Of a stretch of 64,000 nucleotides of DNA, positions 35,983-48,973 are shown piece after piece. The DNA lies in assembly GCA_026929865.2 (NCBI GenBank), contig CM049400.1:12479501-12543500 (forward strand), written 5' to 3'. Within the stretch, counting starts at the first letter, position 1; each line of letters begins with the position of its first letter. A program made the position numbers and the translations under genes. Below the pieces are notes generated by a model. The model saw only the letters and a list, made by a program, of their open reading frames with translations, was not told the origin of the DNA and did no database searches. Source of the DNA: Hyperoplus lanceolatus. Taxonomy: Eukaryota > Chordata > Actinopteri > Uranoscopiformes > Ammodytidae.

Positions 35983-36654
35983 TAGGGCTGTGTCAAAAAA
36001 TCGAAATATCGCGATACTTAGTTTCCCGATATCAGTATCGATTTTTATATCAAAATATCGATTTTTTTTTTATTAATTTTTTTATGATTTTTTTATTTAT
36101 TTTATTTTTTTGCTTTTCAAGGCTTTATTGACAGTGCAGAGATACAGATATGAAGTGGGGCAGAGAGGGAATGAAACAACCATGGGTCAGATTCAAACCC
36201 ATGTCTGCTGTCAGGCCTGAGCCTCTAGGATACTGACTATTGAAGTTAGATCAGTTTTGTTTATAAAAATACTTAAGATCCACTGTGTCACAAAAGCACA
36301 CTGATGTGTTTTCATTTTCATTGTATCCTGTACAGTTAGTACAAGAGTGAATTGGATTTGTTATTTTGATGTTAAGCAGCTGCAGCAGTGTTTGATCATT
36401 TGCCAAAACCAAAAAAAAGGAAGAAAAATAGTAAAGGAAGTTGTGAATGAAATAGTTTTGACTTCATTTGTCTGTGCAACTATCAATATATTGTGCTGTT
36501 ATGTTTGACAAGGCAACTTGTTTATGGAATATCGCAATATATCGTGATATATCAAGATACGCAATATATCGTGATATATCGTGATATATCGTATCGTGAC
36601 CAGTGTATCGTGATACGTATCGTATCGCGAAGTCCTTGACGATACCCAGCCCTA
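35983..36654 (-). mobile_element. Short hAT-type element, second copy of the 14064-14727 family, TSD CAACTAAT
   Basis: Perfect 8-bp duplications CAACTAAT are at 35975-35982 and 36655-36662. Reverse-complementing it aligns it end to end with 14064-14727, including the SINE piece (minus strand, 36110-36245) and the GTATCACGATACACTGG subterminal block. Confidence 0.9.
36110..36245 (-). repeat. tRNA-type SINE fragment inside hAT element, copy 2
   Basis: The B-box-like GGGTTTGAATCTGACCC on the minus strand is followed by the same body and AATAAAG tail as at 14480-14612. It is better preserved upstream (GAGGCTCAGGCCTGACAGCAG) than in copy 1. Confidence 0.6.
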
Positions 36655-36662
36655 CAACTAAT

Positions 36663-36917
36663 GTTCATGAGGCTTCTATAAAAGCTGCATGAACGCCAGT
36701 GATGCATTTTCAACATATTTCCGCTCAAGCAGGGGGCGGCAGTTGAGTATGAGGTCCCTAATGTGGACAAAAGTCACATTCTGTTTCCACTACCAAATGA
36801 ATGCGGACACATCGGACACAAGCGACGTAAACCACCTCCGAAAGTGGTTTTTGTGATCCGATATCAATGTGTCTTGAGGGTGTTTTCACCTGTAGTTAGA
36901 GCTGTGATCAGATCACA
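36663..36917. other. Unassigned spacer
   Basis: No gene or clear element ends. Confidence 0.3.
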
Positions 36918-36943
36918 AATATATATATATATATGTATATATA

Positions 36944-37042
<99 letters not shown>

Positions 37043-37059
37043 ATATATATATATATATA
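36918..37059. repeat. (TA)n/(TG)n microsatellite left of Tc1
   Basis: Long TA tract with two short GTGTGT interruptions. The Tc1 element starts after its last TA. Confidence 0.95.
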
Positions 37060-37284
37060 CAGTATCTCACAAAAGTGAGTACACCCCCTCACATTTCTTC
37101 ACATTTTTCTTTATATCTTTCCATGGGACAAGACTGAATAAATGACACTTTGATACAATGTAAAGTAGTCAGTGTACAGCTTGTATAACAGTGTAAATTT
37201 ACTGTCCCCTCAAAATAACTCGACACACAGCCATTAATGTCTAAACTGCTGGCAACAAAAGTGAGTACACCCCTTAGAAAAAAT

Positions 37285-37614
37285 TTACAAATTGGGCCCA
37301 AAGTGTAAATATTTTGTGTGGCCACCATTATTTTCCAGCACTGCCTTAACCCTCTTGGGCATGTAGTTCACTAGAGCTTCACAGGTTGCAACTGGAACCC
37401 TCTTCCACCCATTTATGACAGCATCACAGAGCTGGTGGATATTAAAGACCTTGCGCTCCTCCACCTTCCGTTTGAGGATGCCCCAAAGATGCTCAATAGG
37501 GTTTAGGTCTGGAGACATGCTTGGCCAGGCCATAACCTTTACCCTCAGCTTTTTTAGCAAGCCACTGGTCATCTTGGAGGTGTGTTTGGGGTCGTTATCA
37601 TGTTGCAATACCAC
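37285..37614 (-). pseudogene. Inverted Tc1 transposase C-terminal copy
   Basis: The frame contains LQHDNDPKHTSK (second catalytic Asp) and MSPDLNPIEHLWGILKRKVE (catalytic Glu) with normal DD34E spacing, and ends NNGGHTKYLHFGPNL. It is intact for this half only and faces away from the rest of the transposase. Confidence 0.88.
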
Positions 37615-37639
37615 CCTGCGGCCCAGTTTACGAAGGTTG

Positions 37640-38455
37640 AGTGCACGTGGTCAGCGTCGTACACAGAGGTTGGCTTTGGAAAATAGACGTATGAGTGCTG
37701 CCAGCATTGCTGAAGGGCTTGAAGGGGTGGGGGGTCAACCTGTCAGTGCTCAGACCATACGCCGCACTCTGCATCATACTGGTCTGCATGGCTGTCGTCC
37801 CAGAAGGAAGCCTATTCTAAAGATGATGCACAAGAAACCCCACAAAAAGTTTGCTGAAGACAAACAGACTACGGACATGGATTACTGCAACCATGTCCTG
37901 TGGTCTGATGAGACCAAAATACATTTATTTGGTTCAGATGGTGTTAAGAGTGTGGAGAGGCAACCAGGTGAGGAGTACAAAGACAAGTGTGTCTTGCCTA
38001 GAGTCAAGCATGGTGGTTGGAGTGTCATGGTCTGGGGCTGCATGAGTGCTGCCAGCACTGGGGATCTACAGTTCATTGAATTCTAACATGTACTGTGACA
38101 TACTGAAGCAGAGCATGATCCCCTCCCTTCATAAACTGGTCCGCAGGGCAGTACTGCAACATGATAACGACCCCAAACACCCCTCCGAAAGACCACTGGC
38201 TTGCTAAAGAAGCTGAGGGTAAAGGTTATGGACTGGCCAAGCATGTCTCCAGTCTTAAACCCTATTGAGCATCTTTGGGGCATCCTAAAACGGGAGATGG
38301 AGGAGCGCAAGGACTCTAATATCCACCAGCTCCTTGATGTCGTCATGAATGGGTAGAAGAGGGTTCCAGTTGCAACCTGTGAAGCTCTAGTGAACTGCAT
38401 GCCCAAGAGGGTTAAGGCAGTGCTAGAAAATAATGATGGCAAAACAAAATATTGA
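37640..38455 (+). pseudogene. Tc1 transposase, N-truncated and frameshifted
   Basis: The plus-strand frame from about 37640 has an HTH remnant (SAASIAEGL...VSAQTIRRTL), the first catalytic region VLWSDETKIHLFG and KHGGWSVMVWGCMSAASTG. It stops after 38086. The C-terminal half continues to about 38455 but is broken by stops and frameshifts (PKHPSERPLAC then stop). The second Asp is present and the Glu region is scrambled. Confidence 0.85.
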
Positions 38456-38697
38456 CACTTTGGGCCCTATTTGGAAATTTTTTCTTAGGGGTGTACTCAC
38501 TTTTGTTGCCAGCAGTTTAGACATCAATGGCTGTGTGTCGAGTTATTTTGAGGGGACAGTAAATTTACACTGTTATACAAGCTGTACACTGACTACTTGA
38601 CATTGTATCAAAGTGTCATTTATTCAGTGTTGTCGCATGGAAAGATATAATGAAATATTTGAAGAAATGTTAGGGGTGTACTCACTTTTGTGGGATA

Positions 38698-40836
<2,139 letters not shown>

Positions 40837-41170
40837 ATATATACAGTGTTTCCCACTAATGTATCATTCCGTGGCGGGCCGCCACACTTTCATTTTGCCC
40901 CGCCACACTTTAATTTTTTATTTTTTTTGATATATGTATATTTTACTATTTAAAAAATATTTCATTTGCAATGCGCGAGTTTCACTTGGAAACAATAGCA
41001 TTTCCGCAAAAAATCTTTAACGTGTGATTCGCGCTGTGATCTCAAGAAACAATATTTCCTTCAATCATGGACGTATTATCAAAGCGCCGCTTGAGGGATC
41101 GAGGCTTCAATCTCCCCGAGTCAATCAGCCCCTCCCCCTGCGGTGTCAACACGCGCTGTGACTGTATTGC

Positions 41171-41532
41171 CTTTGAACACTCTAATTTTTTCAAAGTAAA
41201 CGCTTCGGACCCCGCGGGACACTCAGTTAAGAGCATCGAGGGGGCGCCGGGAGGCAGGGGCTGGGACAGACGGTAGCTCGCCTCTCGGCGGACCGTCAGC
41301 TCGATCCCGAGATCCAACTATGAGCTTTTTAACTGCAGCAACTTTAAAATACGCTATTGGAGCTGGAATTACCGCGGCTGCTGGCACCAGACTTGCCCTC
41401 CAATGGATCCTTGTTAAAGGATTTAAAGTGTACTCATTCCAATTACAGGGCCTCGAAAGAGTCCTGTATTGTTATTTTTCGTCACTACCTCCCCGAGTAG
41501 GGGGAGTGGGTAATTTGCGCGCCTGCTGCCTT
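41171..41532 (-). rRNA. 18S rRNA fragment (pseudogene) captured in a hAT-like element
   Basis: Read on the minus strand it follows the conserved small-subunit rRNA core. It starts GGCAGCAGGCGCGCAAATTA and contains GGTAGTGACGAAAAATAAC. It goes on through the 530-loop GTGCCAGCAGCCGCGGTAAT, GTTGCTGCAGTTAAAAAGCT and GTCCCGCGGGGTCCGAAGCG, and ends TTAGAGTGTTCAAAG. That corresponds to roughly positions 455-840 of a vertebrate 18S rRNA. A few differences from the near-invariant sequence (for example CCCACTCCCCCTACTCGGGG) mark it as a non-functional copy. Similarity stops sharply at both ends inside the element. An open frame at 41320-41580 on the other strand is only a shadow. Confidence 0.93.
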
Positions 41533-41558
41533 TCCAGCAGAGCACCCTCTGCTGGAAA
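41531..41558. repeat. 12-bp perfect hairpin at the 18S boundary
   Basis: TTTCCAGCAGAG, a 4-nt loop CACC, then the exact inverse. It overlaps the last bases of the rRNA-derived segment. Confidence 0.85.
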
Positions 41559-41934
41559 GAATATTGTGAGCTATCCTTAGTGATTGTAGTCACAGTTATT
41601 TGAGTACTAGTAATTCAACAATCTAATAAAACAAAAGGGCGCTTGTGTTCACTCTTTTGAACCACAGGTAACCACCACCTTTGCTTAATTTTTTTGATGG
41701 CTCAAATGTGTATCATGGAAAATTATTTATTCATTAACCATTGATAAGTGTGTTAAACTCCATCTTAATCACCATTTATATAGGAATAGTGTTCCTCAAA
41801 GTACACCAGATTGATGCATTTAACATTTAAAAAGGTACAAAATTTTCTTCCGGGGGAGCATACCCCCGGACCCCCCTACGGGGGTCGGGGTCCCCCCCCC
41901 CCCCACACTTTCAAAAAATTCTGTGGGAAACACT

Positions 41935-41935
<1 letters not shown>

Positions 41936-42012
<77 letters not shown>

Positions 42013-42019
42013 TATACAG

Positions 42020-42090
<71 letters not shown>

Positions 42091-42125
42091 CATATATATA
42101 TCTACATATCTATATATATATATAG
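41936..42125. repeat. (TA)n/(CA)n compound microsatellite
   Basis: About 70 bp of TA, then CA runs at about 42026-42053 and 42060-42073, then TA again. Frames with Ile-Tyr repeats are artefacts. Confidence 0.95.
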
Positions 42126-42426
42126 TATTTAATATTTTTGCAGAATAACATTACTCTTGCAGAATAACATTACTCTGATTCACAAAGTGTTCAAACTATA
42201 TGAACACATACTTTTTAATCATCTAAACTGACTTGGCAATCAACATTAACTGATTAAAAAGACATCAAATGTAAGCTAACCTAGCAAAACTTTCATAAAA
42301 TCTCTCCGTAATCCACGGCAAAAGTTAAAAAATTTTAACGTATATAACAGGCTTACTGGACAACAATATTATGGAGAGGAGGAGTTTCGGAGGCAAAACA
42401 AACATTACGGAGAAACACAGGAATAA
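42126..42426. other. Unassigned spacer upstream of the hAT transposase remnant
   Basis: AT-rich, with a 21-bp tandem duplication (GCAGAATAACATTACTCT) near 42139-42178. It may be the 5' part of the hAT element, but no TIR was found. Confidence 0.3.
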
Positions 42427-44652
42427 ATGTGGAAACGAGGCATAAGTGTTGCAGGGCAAGCGTTAGCTTGCTCAGCGATGCCAGGACCTGGACATAAATC
42501 GGGGTGCCAGAAAAGAAAGAAAAAGAAAAAGAGGGAACTTTCAAGGGCTTTAGACCCCAATAAAAATGTGTTGGCACATTTTTTTCAGTCAGCGAAAGCT
42601 AGCAGCAGCCAGGCTGAGCCTGAGGGAAGGCTGAATGATAGCAGAGCCTCTGCTAATGTTACAATGCAAACCTCTGCAGACAGAGATGAAGATGAGGAAG
42701 TTGAGCAGTTTATGGAGCCAGAACTCCAAACAGAAACTCCTGAACAAGAAGAGAAGGATGAGGAGAGTGTCGGCTACCATGATCCAGGGAAATGGCCTGA
42801 CAGAATATCGGATTTAGTGAGGGAGAACATTGTCAGGGCACTGGCAGGTGTGGACAGCGTCTCTTCCTTAAACAGCATGTCGGCCAAAGAAGGTAAGCCT
42901 TTTCCAAACTACTTGTCATATGCCAAAACTGCAAATGGACGGGAGAAAGTGAAGAGGGACTGGCTATTGTTTAGTGAATCCAACCAGTCATTGCACTGTG
43001 TCCCGTGCATACTGTTTTCGGATGAATTAGAGAAGAAGTCGGCAAGCTCCCTTAATAGTCGAGAGGGCTATAAGGTGTCCTCCACCAAGTGGAAGAACCT
43101 CTACACAAAATTACCAGAGCATGAAAAAAGCAACCCCATAAACAGTGCTATTGGAAGTGGCGAAATCTGCAGCATTCCCTGATTCACTGCACAGGTGTTG
43201 AAGGCCAGTTCCAGAGGGAATTACAAACACAAGTTGAAAAGAACAGGGCTTTGTTGGAGAGACTATTGGATGTCACACTATTTTTGGCCTCTCGAAACTT
43301 GACTTTCAGGGGACACACCAATGAGCTTGGAGATGTCCACAATGGAAATTTGTTAGGTCTGCTTGAGCTTATTGCTAGATATGATTCCATCATGCGAGAG
43401 CATCTAGAAAAAGTAAAACAGTACAGACAGAGAGGGGAACGTTTACCAGCGCATTATTTGTCATGGCAATCTCAAAACGAGTTCATTGAACTTTGTGGCA
43501 GTCATGTTCTGAACTCTATTCTCGGCGAGAGACTACAGTCCATCTATTTCTCCATAATATGTGATGGGACCCAAGATATAGCCCATGTCGAACAGAACGT
43601 CCTGCTTCTGAGGTACGTTTCAAACTCGCAAGGCAATGAATGGACTATAAATGAACGCTTTATTGAGTTTGTGGACTTCGCCAAAAAGACAGGGCAAGAA
43701 GTCGCTGCCATGATAAATGAATCACTAGAAAGGCATGGTATCAACATTGCCGACTGCCGAGGACAGGGCTATGATAACGACAGTAATATGTCTGGAAAGG
43801 TGAAAGGTGTGCAAGCCCAGATTGCCCGAGAAAATCCTTTGGCTACATTTTCACCCTGCGCATCGCATACACTGAATTTAGTAGCTGTACATGCTGCCCA
43901 GTCATGCAAAGAAATGTCAACCCAGAGTGACAGCTTATCTCTTGATCAAGAAGCTGCAAACATTGAAGCTCTCCCGCAGGAAGTCATTTCACTGAGAAAC
44001 AACTGGGATTCAATGCTTATTGAAGCGCAGAATATAGCCCAAGCAATGGGAATCCAACCTGAGTTCATCCAAAGCAGGCAGAGGAAGCGCCAGCGCACTG
44101 AAGAAGGCTCAGATGTAACATTTAGGAATTCTGTGTTTTATGTTGCAGTGGACATCATAATCGCACAGCTGACTTCAGTCAATCAGGAATATCTGTGACA
44201 ATTTCAAGGGACTACTTAAGTTCAGGGAGCTGAGTGAGGAGGACCTCAAGTCATCATGTAAAACTTTGTTCACAAAATATTCCAAGGATCTATCTGAAGA
44301 TTTTGAGACACAGATGCTCCATCTGAAGAAGGTATACAGTGCCACCTTCTCAGGATCGTTACCACCCATGGAGTTGCTCAACCAGATTTACGAAATGAAG
44401 CTTGAGAGCATTTATGGTGACATTTGTATTGCTCTAAGAATATTTTGCACCTTACCAGTTACTGTGGCCGGAGGAGAGAGATCGTTCAGTAGACTGAAAA
44501 TAATAAAGAACTATTTGCTCTCCACAATGAGCCAGGAGAGGCTCAATAACCTGGCTATACTTGCCATAGAGTGTGAACTGGCCAAACAGATAGACTTCAA
44601 AGACATCATAAAGGACTTTGCACAAGGAAAAACAAGGAGGATGGCTGTTTAA
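42427..44652 (+). pseudogene. hAT transposase with TTF-type zinc finger, broken
   Basis: Three plus-strand blocks cover most of a hAT transposase of the kind found in ZMYM/THAP-like 'TTF' elements. A basic, acidic-rich leader and a TTF zinc finger (LHCVPCILFSDELEK region) run to 43182. A DUF4371/RNase-H-like part with IICDGTQD and GQGYDNDSNMSGK spans 43185-44196. The C-terminal hAT dimerisation domain (PVTVAGGERSFSRLK) spans about 44180-44652. A frame change near 43120-43145 and another near 44170-44196 break it. The normally conserved segment between 'AQSCKE' and 'SLRNNWDS' is much too short, so part of the catalytic core is deleted. It is not a working gene. Element ends were not located. 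Confidence 0.85.
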
Positions 44653-45092
44653 ATAGCAAAGACTTGAAGTAGAACTAATATAGCAAGCGCTTTGTCAACC
44701 TTGATATGTGTGTCTGTTGCTGCAGCCTTGCTTTAGTGTGTCTTTAGCCCATGCCTCTGATACCTTGGATAATACATGTTGACCCATACTATAATTGCAA
44801 CAATGTTTTTTTTTTCTTAAGGTCAAGCTTGCATTGATGATCCAGTTTTAATGTTAGTTCTGTTCTGTTTTATTATTATTTATTTATTATGTTCTAAGGC
44901 CTGTTTACAAAAAGGCAAATGCTATATTTTATTTTCCTTTTCACACATACAGATTTTTAAAATGTATCTTTCAGCCCCATTTGTTTCTTGTTTATGCTTA
45001 TTTTTTTTGAAGAATAAAGATGCATTTAAAAGTTCTCCCCTAAGTGTGTTTGTCTTTGTGTGTCCGAGTGTGTAGCCCCGTTCACTGTGTTA
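44653..45092. other. Unassigned 3' flank of the hAT remnant
   Basis: No gene. Probably element 3' non-coding sequence, with an AATAAA near 45014. Confidence 0.35.
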
Positions 45093-46032
45093 TGCCTCGT
45101 TTCCACCGAGTAGAGCGGGTCGGATCGGAGCGGTTCGGTCCGGGTAGTTTGGCTTTTCATTTGCCAAAAGTTGGGTAGGGTACGGTTTAAGCGCGCCTAA
45201 CCACTCTGAGCCGCTCCCGATCTCAGTACTCCTCCGTAGGGGTACTAGCTGTCTGAAAGCGGGCCAAAACGGCGGCGCCGTCATTTGATTGGTCGAAATA
45301 ATCATTTCCGCCATGTGTAGTCATCTCGGCAAGAGTGAAGAGAGTCTTGTGTATTGGCGAAAATGTGAGCACAGCAATGTTTATTGTGTGGTGTTTTTCC
45401 TCGTCAATAAATTAATCAGTTGGTTACACTGTGTCCCATAGTCACGTAGCTGCCGCAGCCAGCACTGTTCGCTCACTGTATTTTATAGTTGCAACTTGCA
45501 CCAAGCCGTCTCTGTGTGTTTTCGCCATAGATAGTAGTAAATACACACTCAGAACAACACGGGGGGAATAAATAAAGAAACGGCTGGTTTGACCAAGCAA
45601 AAACGAGAGACCGCTGGCTTGTGAGTTTATTGTGTGGTGTTTTTCCTCGTCATTAAATGAATCAGTTGGCTACACTGTGTCCTACTGCAACGATGTCGCT
45701 TAGCTGCCGCAGCCGGCGCTGTTCTCTCACTGTCTCTATCAGTTGCAACTTGCACCGAGCCGTCTGTGTGCTCACAACAACACCGGGGGAATAAATAAAG
45801 AAGCTGCTGGTTTGACCCAGCAAAAACGAGAGACCGCTGGCTTGACCACAGTTGTTCCACAGCGCGATAGTTTAACCCACATTCTGGCGGCGGCTATCGC
45901 AGTCCAGCCTAAACCCCGCCCTACCAGTAAGGGTAGGGTCGGCGATGGAAACTACACAGAGATTCTTAAAAGTGAGCTGTCCCGCTCTGAGCCGCTCCGA
46001 TCCGACCCGCTCTACTTGGTGGAAACGAGGCA
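45093..46032. mobile_element. MITE, TIR TGCCTCGTTTCCACC, TSD TTA
   Basis: The ends TGCCTCGTTTCCACCGAGTA and its inverse are flanked by TTA at 45090-45092 and 46033-46035. A 3-bp TTA duplication fits PIF/Harbinger-type MITEs. The TIR continues as GC-rich alternating sequence (GCGGGTCGGATCGGAGCGG). The interior contains a duplicated block (about 45380-45480 and 45630-45730, with TTTATTGTGTGGTGTTTTTC and a GCCGCAGCC motif). A second copy is at 53787-54742 in opposite orientation. Confidence 0.85.
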
Positions 46033-46568
46033 TTAGTCTCTCTCCAAATACATGTGTATGTGAATTAGCGCATCATGCACATTGATACGAGTTCAGTAAG
46101 AGTAAAGGGGGCCCATTGACTGGACCTTTCCAGGGGCCCAGTCATTTGTCTGGGCGGGCCTGTCTGCACATAGCAAACAAAATTGCACAACTGTAAGGTC
46201 AGTGTCTGTTAGATTTTTGTAGTCAAATAAGCAGTTGTTTATTTTTTTACTACGACAACGGCGTTGTAACGACGGAAAAAGTAATTAGTTAGATCACGCC
46301 GTCACTGAAAAAAGAACGCCGTTACCTAACGCCGTTATTTTAAATGGCGTTTTTCCCAACACTGACACTGACGGACCTCTAATAAAGGCTGCACTGTGTC
46401 CCACTGCTACGATGACACCATAGTCACGCAGTAGCCGCGGCCAGCGATGTTCGCTCACTGGCTCGCAACACGGGAATAAATGATGAAAAACAATCAAAAA
46501 GAAGCAAAGCTACATTATAACATACAGGTAGCTGTTCAGTTCAGCCTCATTAGCCTGCTGGTCTATAA
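46033..46568. other. Spacer with hAT-type end fragments
   Basis: GGGGCCCAGTCATTTGTCTG near 46133-46152, followed by GGCGGGCCTG, looks like a hAT right end. AACGCCGTTATTTTAAATGG near 46330-46349, followed by CGTTTTTCCCAACACTG, looks like another. No left partners were found. The block at 46175-46212 recurs at 49985-50018. Confidence 0.4.
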
Positions 46569-47531
46569 TGGCGCTTTTCCACCGCATGGTATCAGCTCGA
46601 CTCGACTCGACTCGACTCGCATTTTTGGCTTTTCCACCGCAATTTCATGGTACGTAGCAGCTGCTTTTTTGGTATCGCCTCGCTCTAGGGTCCAAGCGAG
46701 CTGAGCCGATGCTAAAAGGTGACGTCGGCAGACGGCCGGCCACTGATTGGCCAGAGACTATTGTCTGGCCAATCAGTGGCCAGAGACTACCGGCTTCATT
46801 CTGTTGTTTATTCTCCCCAACTCTCCGGGACTTTTGAGTGTATTTACGCCGCGTGCAGCCTTCTCTGGCTCTCTTTCATTTGATTTGCATCACAGATCCG
46901 AATTTATTTTCCATATATTCGCTAAGCTCACCCAGTGTTGGTTGTTGGGGAAGTTACTTACATACGAGAGGAGACATGTAGGGCAGCTAGCAGCTAGGCT
47001 AAATAGTAGCCAGCTGGGACAGACATGATAGCGAGCGATTACATTACAAGCCTCGGACTGAACTGATTACCTCAATAAAATATTCAGGCTGAGACACGGC
47101 TTGCATTTGAAAACACCTATCCTGAAACAAGCACTAAACAGTCAACTTTATCATGCCCGTGTTTACGTGCATAGGGATGTACGTGACGCATCCCTACAGC
47201 TGACTGTGTGGCAGAGTCACACATCGGGACAACAACCATCCCTTTTAATGGCCCGTAGCAATATTCTTCTACTTCTTTTAGCAAACACAAGGGGGGTATT
47301 TCTTAAACATTTTTCATCCGTGTTTTTGGCGGTTGGTTCAGTTAATAGTGCAACAACTGCTCGTAATTTCTGCTTTGCTACTTTGCTCCGGAGTAGGCTT
47401 TCAGCCCCTTACGACGACCCCGCCCACGTTCAGCAGGTACTATTTGCGGTGGAAAACGACCCGTGCTGCTACCAAACCAAGTTGAGTCGAGTCGAGTTGA
47501 GTCGAGCTACATGTGCGGTGGAAAAGCGCCA
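46569..47531. mobile_element. MITE, TIR TGGCGCTTTTCCACCGCA, TSD TAA
   Basis: The ends TGGCGCTTTTCCACCGCATG and its inverse are flanked by TAA at 46566-46568 and 47532-47534. Subterminal CTCGACTCGACTCGACTCG repeats mirror each other at both ends. An internal 20-bp palindrome (GGCCAGAGACTATTGTCTGG region) lies near 46745-46775. The second copy is at 62964-63935. Open frames inside are shared by both copies only because the copies are nearly identical. Confidence 0.87.
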
Positions 47532-47791
47532 TAAGACCATGTAGCTACAGCATGAGCATCTCCCCTACCTACCGCTGTATGTGTCAGTAGTAGCTTGTGA
47601 TGTCCTCTGACACTCATCAATCATCTGAGCCACAGCTCTACAAACATTTAAGAGTGTTGCCTCCCTGCCTGAGGAGTTTGATGTGATAGTAGTCACTTTC
47701 AGATATTTAAGTTTTAAACACATTATGTTATGTAGCATAATATCTGGTTTTACAATGTTTACATTTTGCACTTTATACTCATTTCTATATA
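47532..47791. other. Unassigned spacer
   Basis: No feature seen. Confidence 0.3.
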
Positions 47792-48655
47792 CACTCAACA
47801 AAAATATAAACGCAACACTTTTGTTTTTGCTCCCATTTTTCACGAGATGGACTTAAAGATCTAAAATTCATTCCAGATACACAATTGTACCATTTCTCTC
47901 AAACATTGTTCACAAATCTGTCTAAATGTGTGATAGTGAGCACTTCTGCTTTGCTGAGATAATCCATCCCACCTCACAGGTGTGCCACATCAAGATGCTG
48001 ATCTGACATCATGATTAGTGCACAGGTGTGCCTTAGACTGTCCACAATAAAAGGCCACCCTGAAATGTGCAGTTTTGTCTCACAGCAAAATGCCACAGAT
48101 GCCACAAGCATTGAGGAGGTGCAATTGGCATGCTGACAGCAGGAATGTCAACCAGATCTGTTGCTCGTGCATTGAATGTTCATTTCTCCACCATAAGCCG
48201 TCTCCAGCAACTTTGCACAGCCATTGAAGAGGAGTGAAACAACATTCCACAGGCCACAATTGACAATCTGATAAACTCTATGCGAAGAAGATGTGTTGCA
48301 CTGCATGAGGCAAATGGTGGTCACACCAGATACTGACTGGTTCTGAGTCCCCAGACCCCCAATAAAGCACAAAAATGCACATTTCAGAGTGGCCTTTTAT
48401 TGTGGACAGTCTAAGGCACACCTGTGCACTAATCATGATGTCAGATCAGCATCTTGATGTGGCACACCTGTGAGGTGGGATGGATTATCTCAGCAAAGCA
48501 GAAGTGCTCACTATCACACATTTAGACAGATTTGTGAACAATGTTTGAGAGAAATGGTACAATTGTGTATCTGGAATGAATTTTAGATCTTTAAGTCCAT
48601 CTCATGAAAAATTGGAGCAAAAACAAAAGTGTTGCGTTTATATTTTTGTTGAGTG
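47792..48655 (+). mobile_element. Internally deleted Tc1 derivative (864 bp) of the intact 26836-28468 element
   Basis: Same ends (CACTCAACAAAAATATAAAC and inverse), TA at 47790-47791 and 48656-48657, and the same long TIRs. Between them, about 48085-48365 holds the start and the end of the transposase gene on the plus strand, fused after 'AGCCGTCTCCAG'. The first and second catalytic aspartates are deleted. It could in principle be moved by the intact copy's transposase. Confidence 0.92.
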
Positions 48656-48973
48656 TACATTTCTACTTTTTAAAATAGCTGACATGTAAAACCAGTAATT
48701 CTCATCATATTCATATTTTATATCTTAAAGTTCAGTACTTAAATGTGTCAGGGCCTTTGTTGATCCAATTGTTTACTTTTTATGTATGGTTGTGTCTCTA
48801 CAATATAAACATCTTACAAGATGTTTGCTGTAGCCCTGCCAAAGGAGTTTATTTTTATTTACAATATTTTCAATTGGTTACAAGGCAAGCTATCTTATGT
48901 TGTTTAGTTAGGTGCAGTTAAAACATGATTGTGAAGTTAAATGTTTATACAGTATTTAAATGTGATTCAATGT
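48656..48973. other. Unassigned spacer
   Basis: AT-rich, no feature seen. Confidence 0.3.

Larger units (their letters stand above)
40844..41935. mobile_element. hAT-like element 2 carrying an 18S rRNA fragment
   Basis: Starts CAGTGTTTCCCACTAATG and ends TTCTGTGGGAAACACTG. Its right subterminal region (ACCCCCGGACCCCCCTAC) matches element 1. The flanks are TA repeats. The interior from 41171 to 41532 is antisense 18S rRNA sequence. There is no transposase, so it is non-autonomous. Confidence 0.75.

Noticed and set aside
41042..41580. Open frames on both strands (91 and 86 codons), one resembling a small hydrophobic protein
   Set aside because: The sequence is antisense 18S rRNA for most of its length; the frames are shadows of structured RNA.
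46747..47028. 93-codon frame conserved in the MITE copy at 63149-63424
   Set aside because: The two MITEs are nearly identical over their whole length, coding or not; no recognisable protein motif and no selection signal visible.
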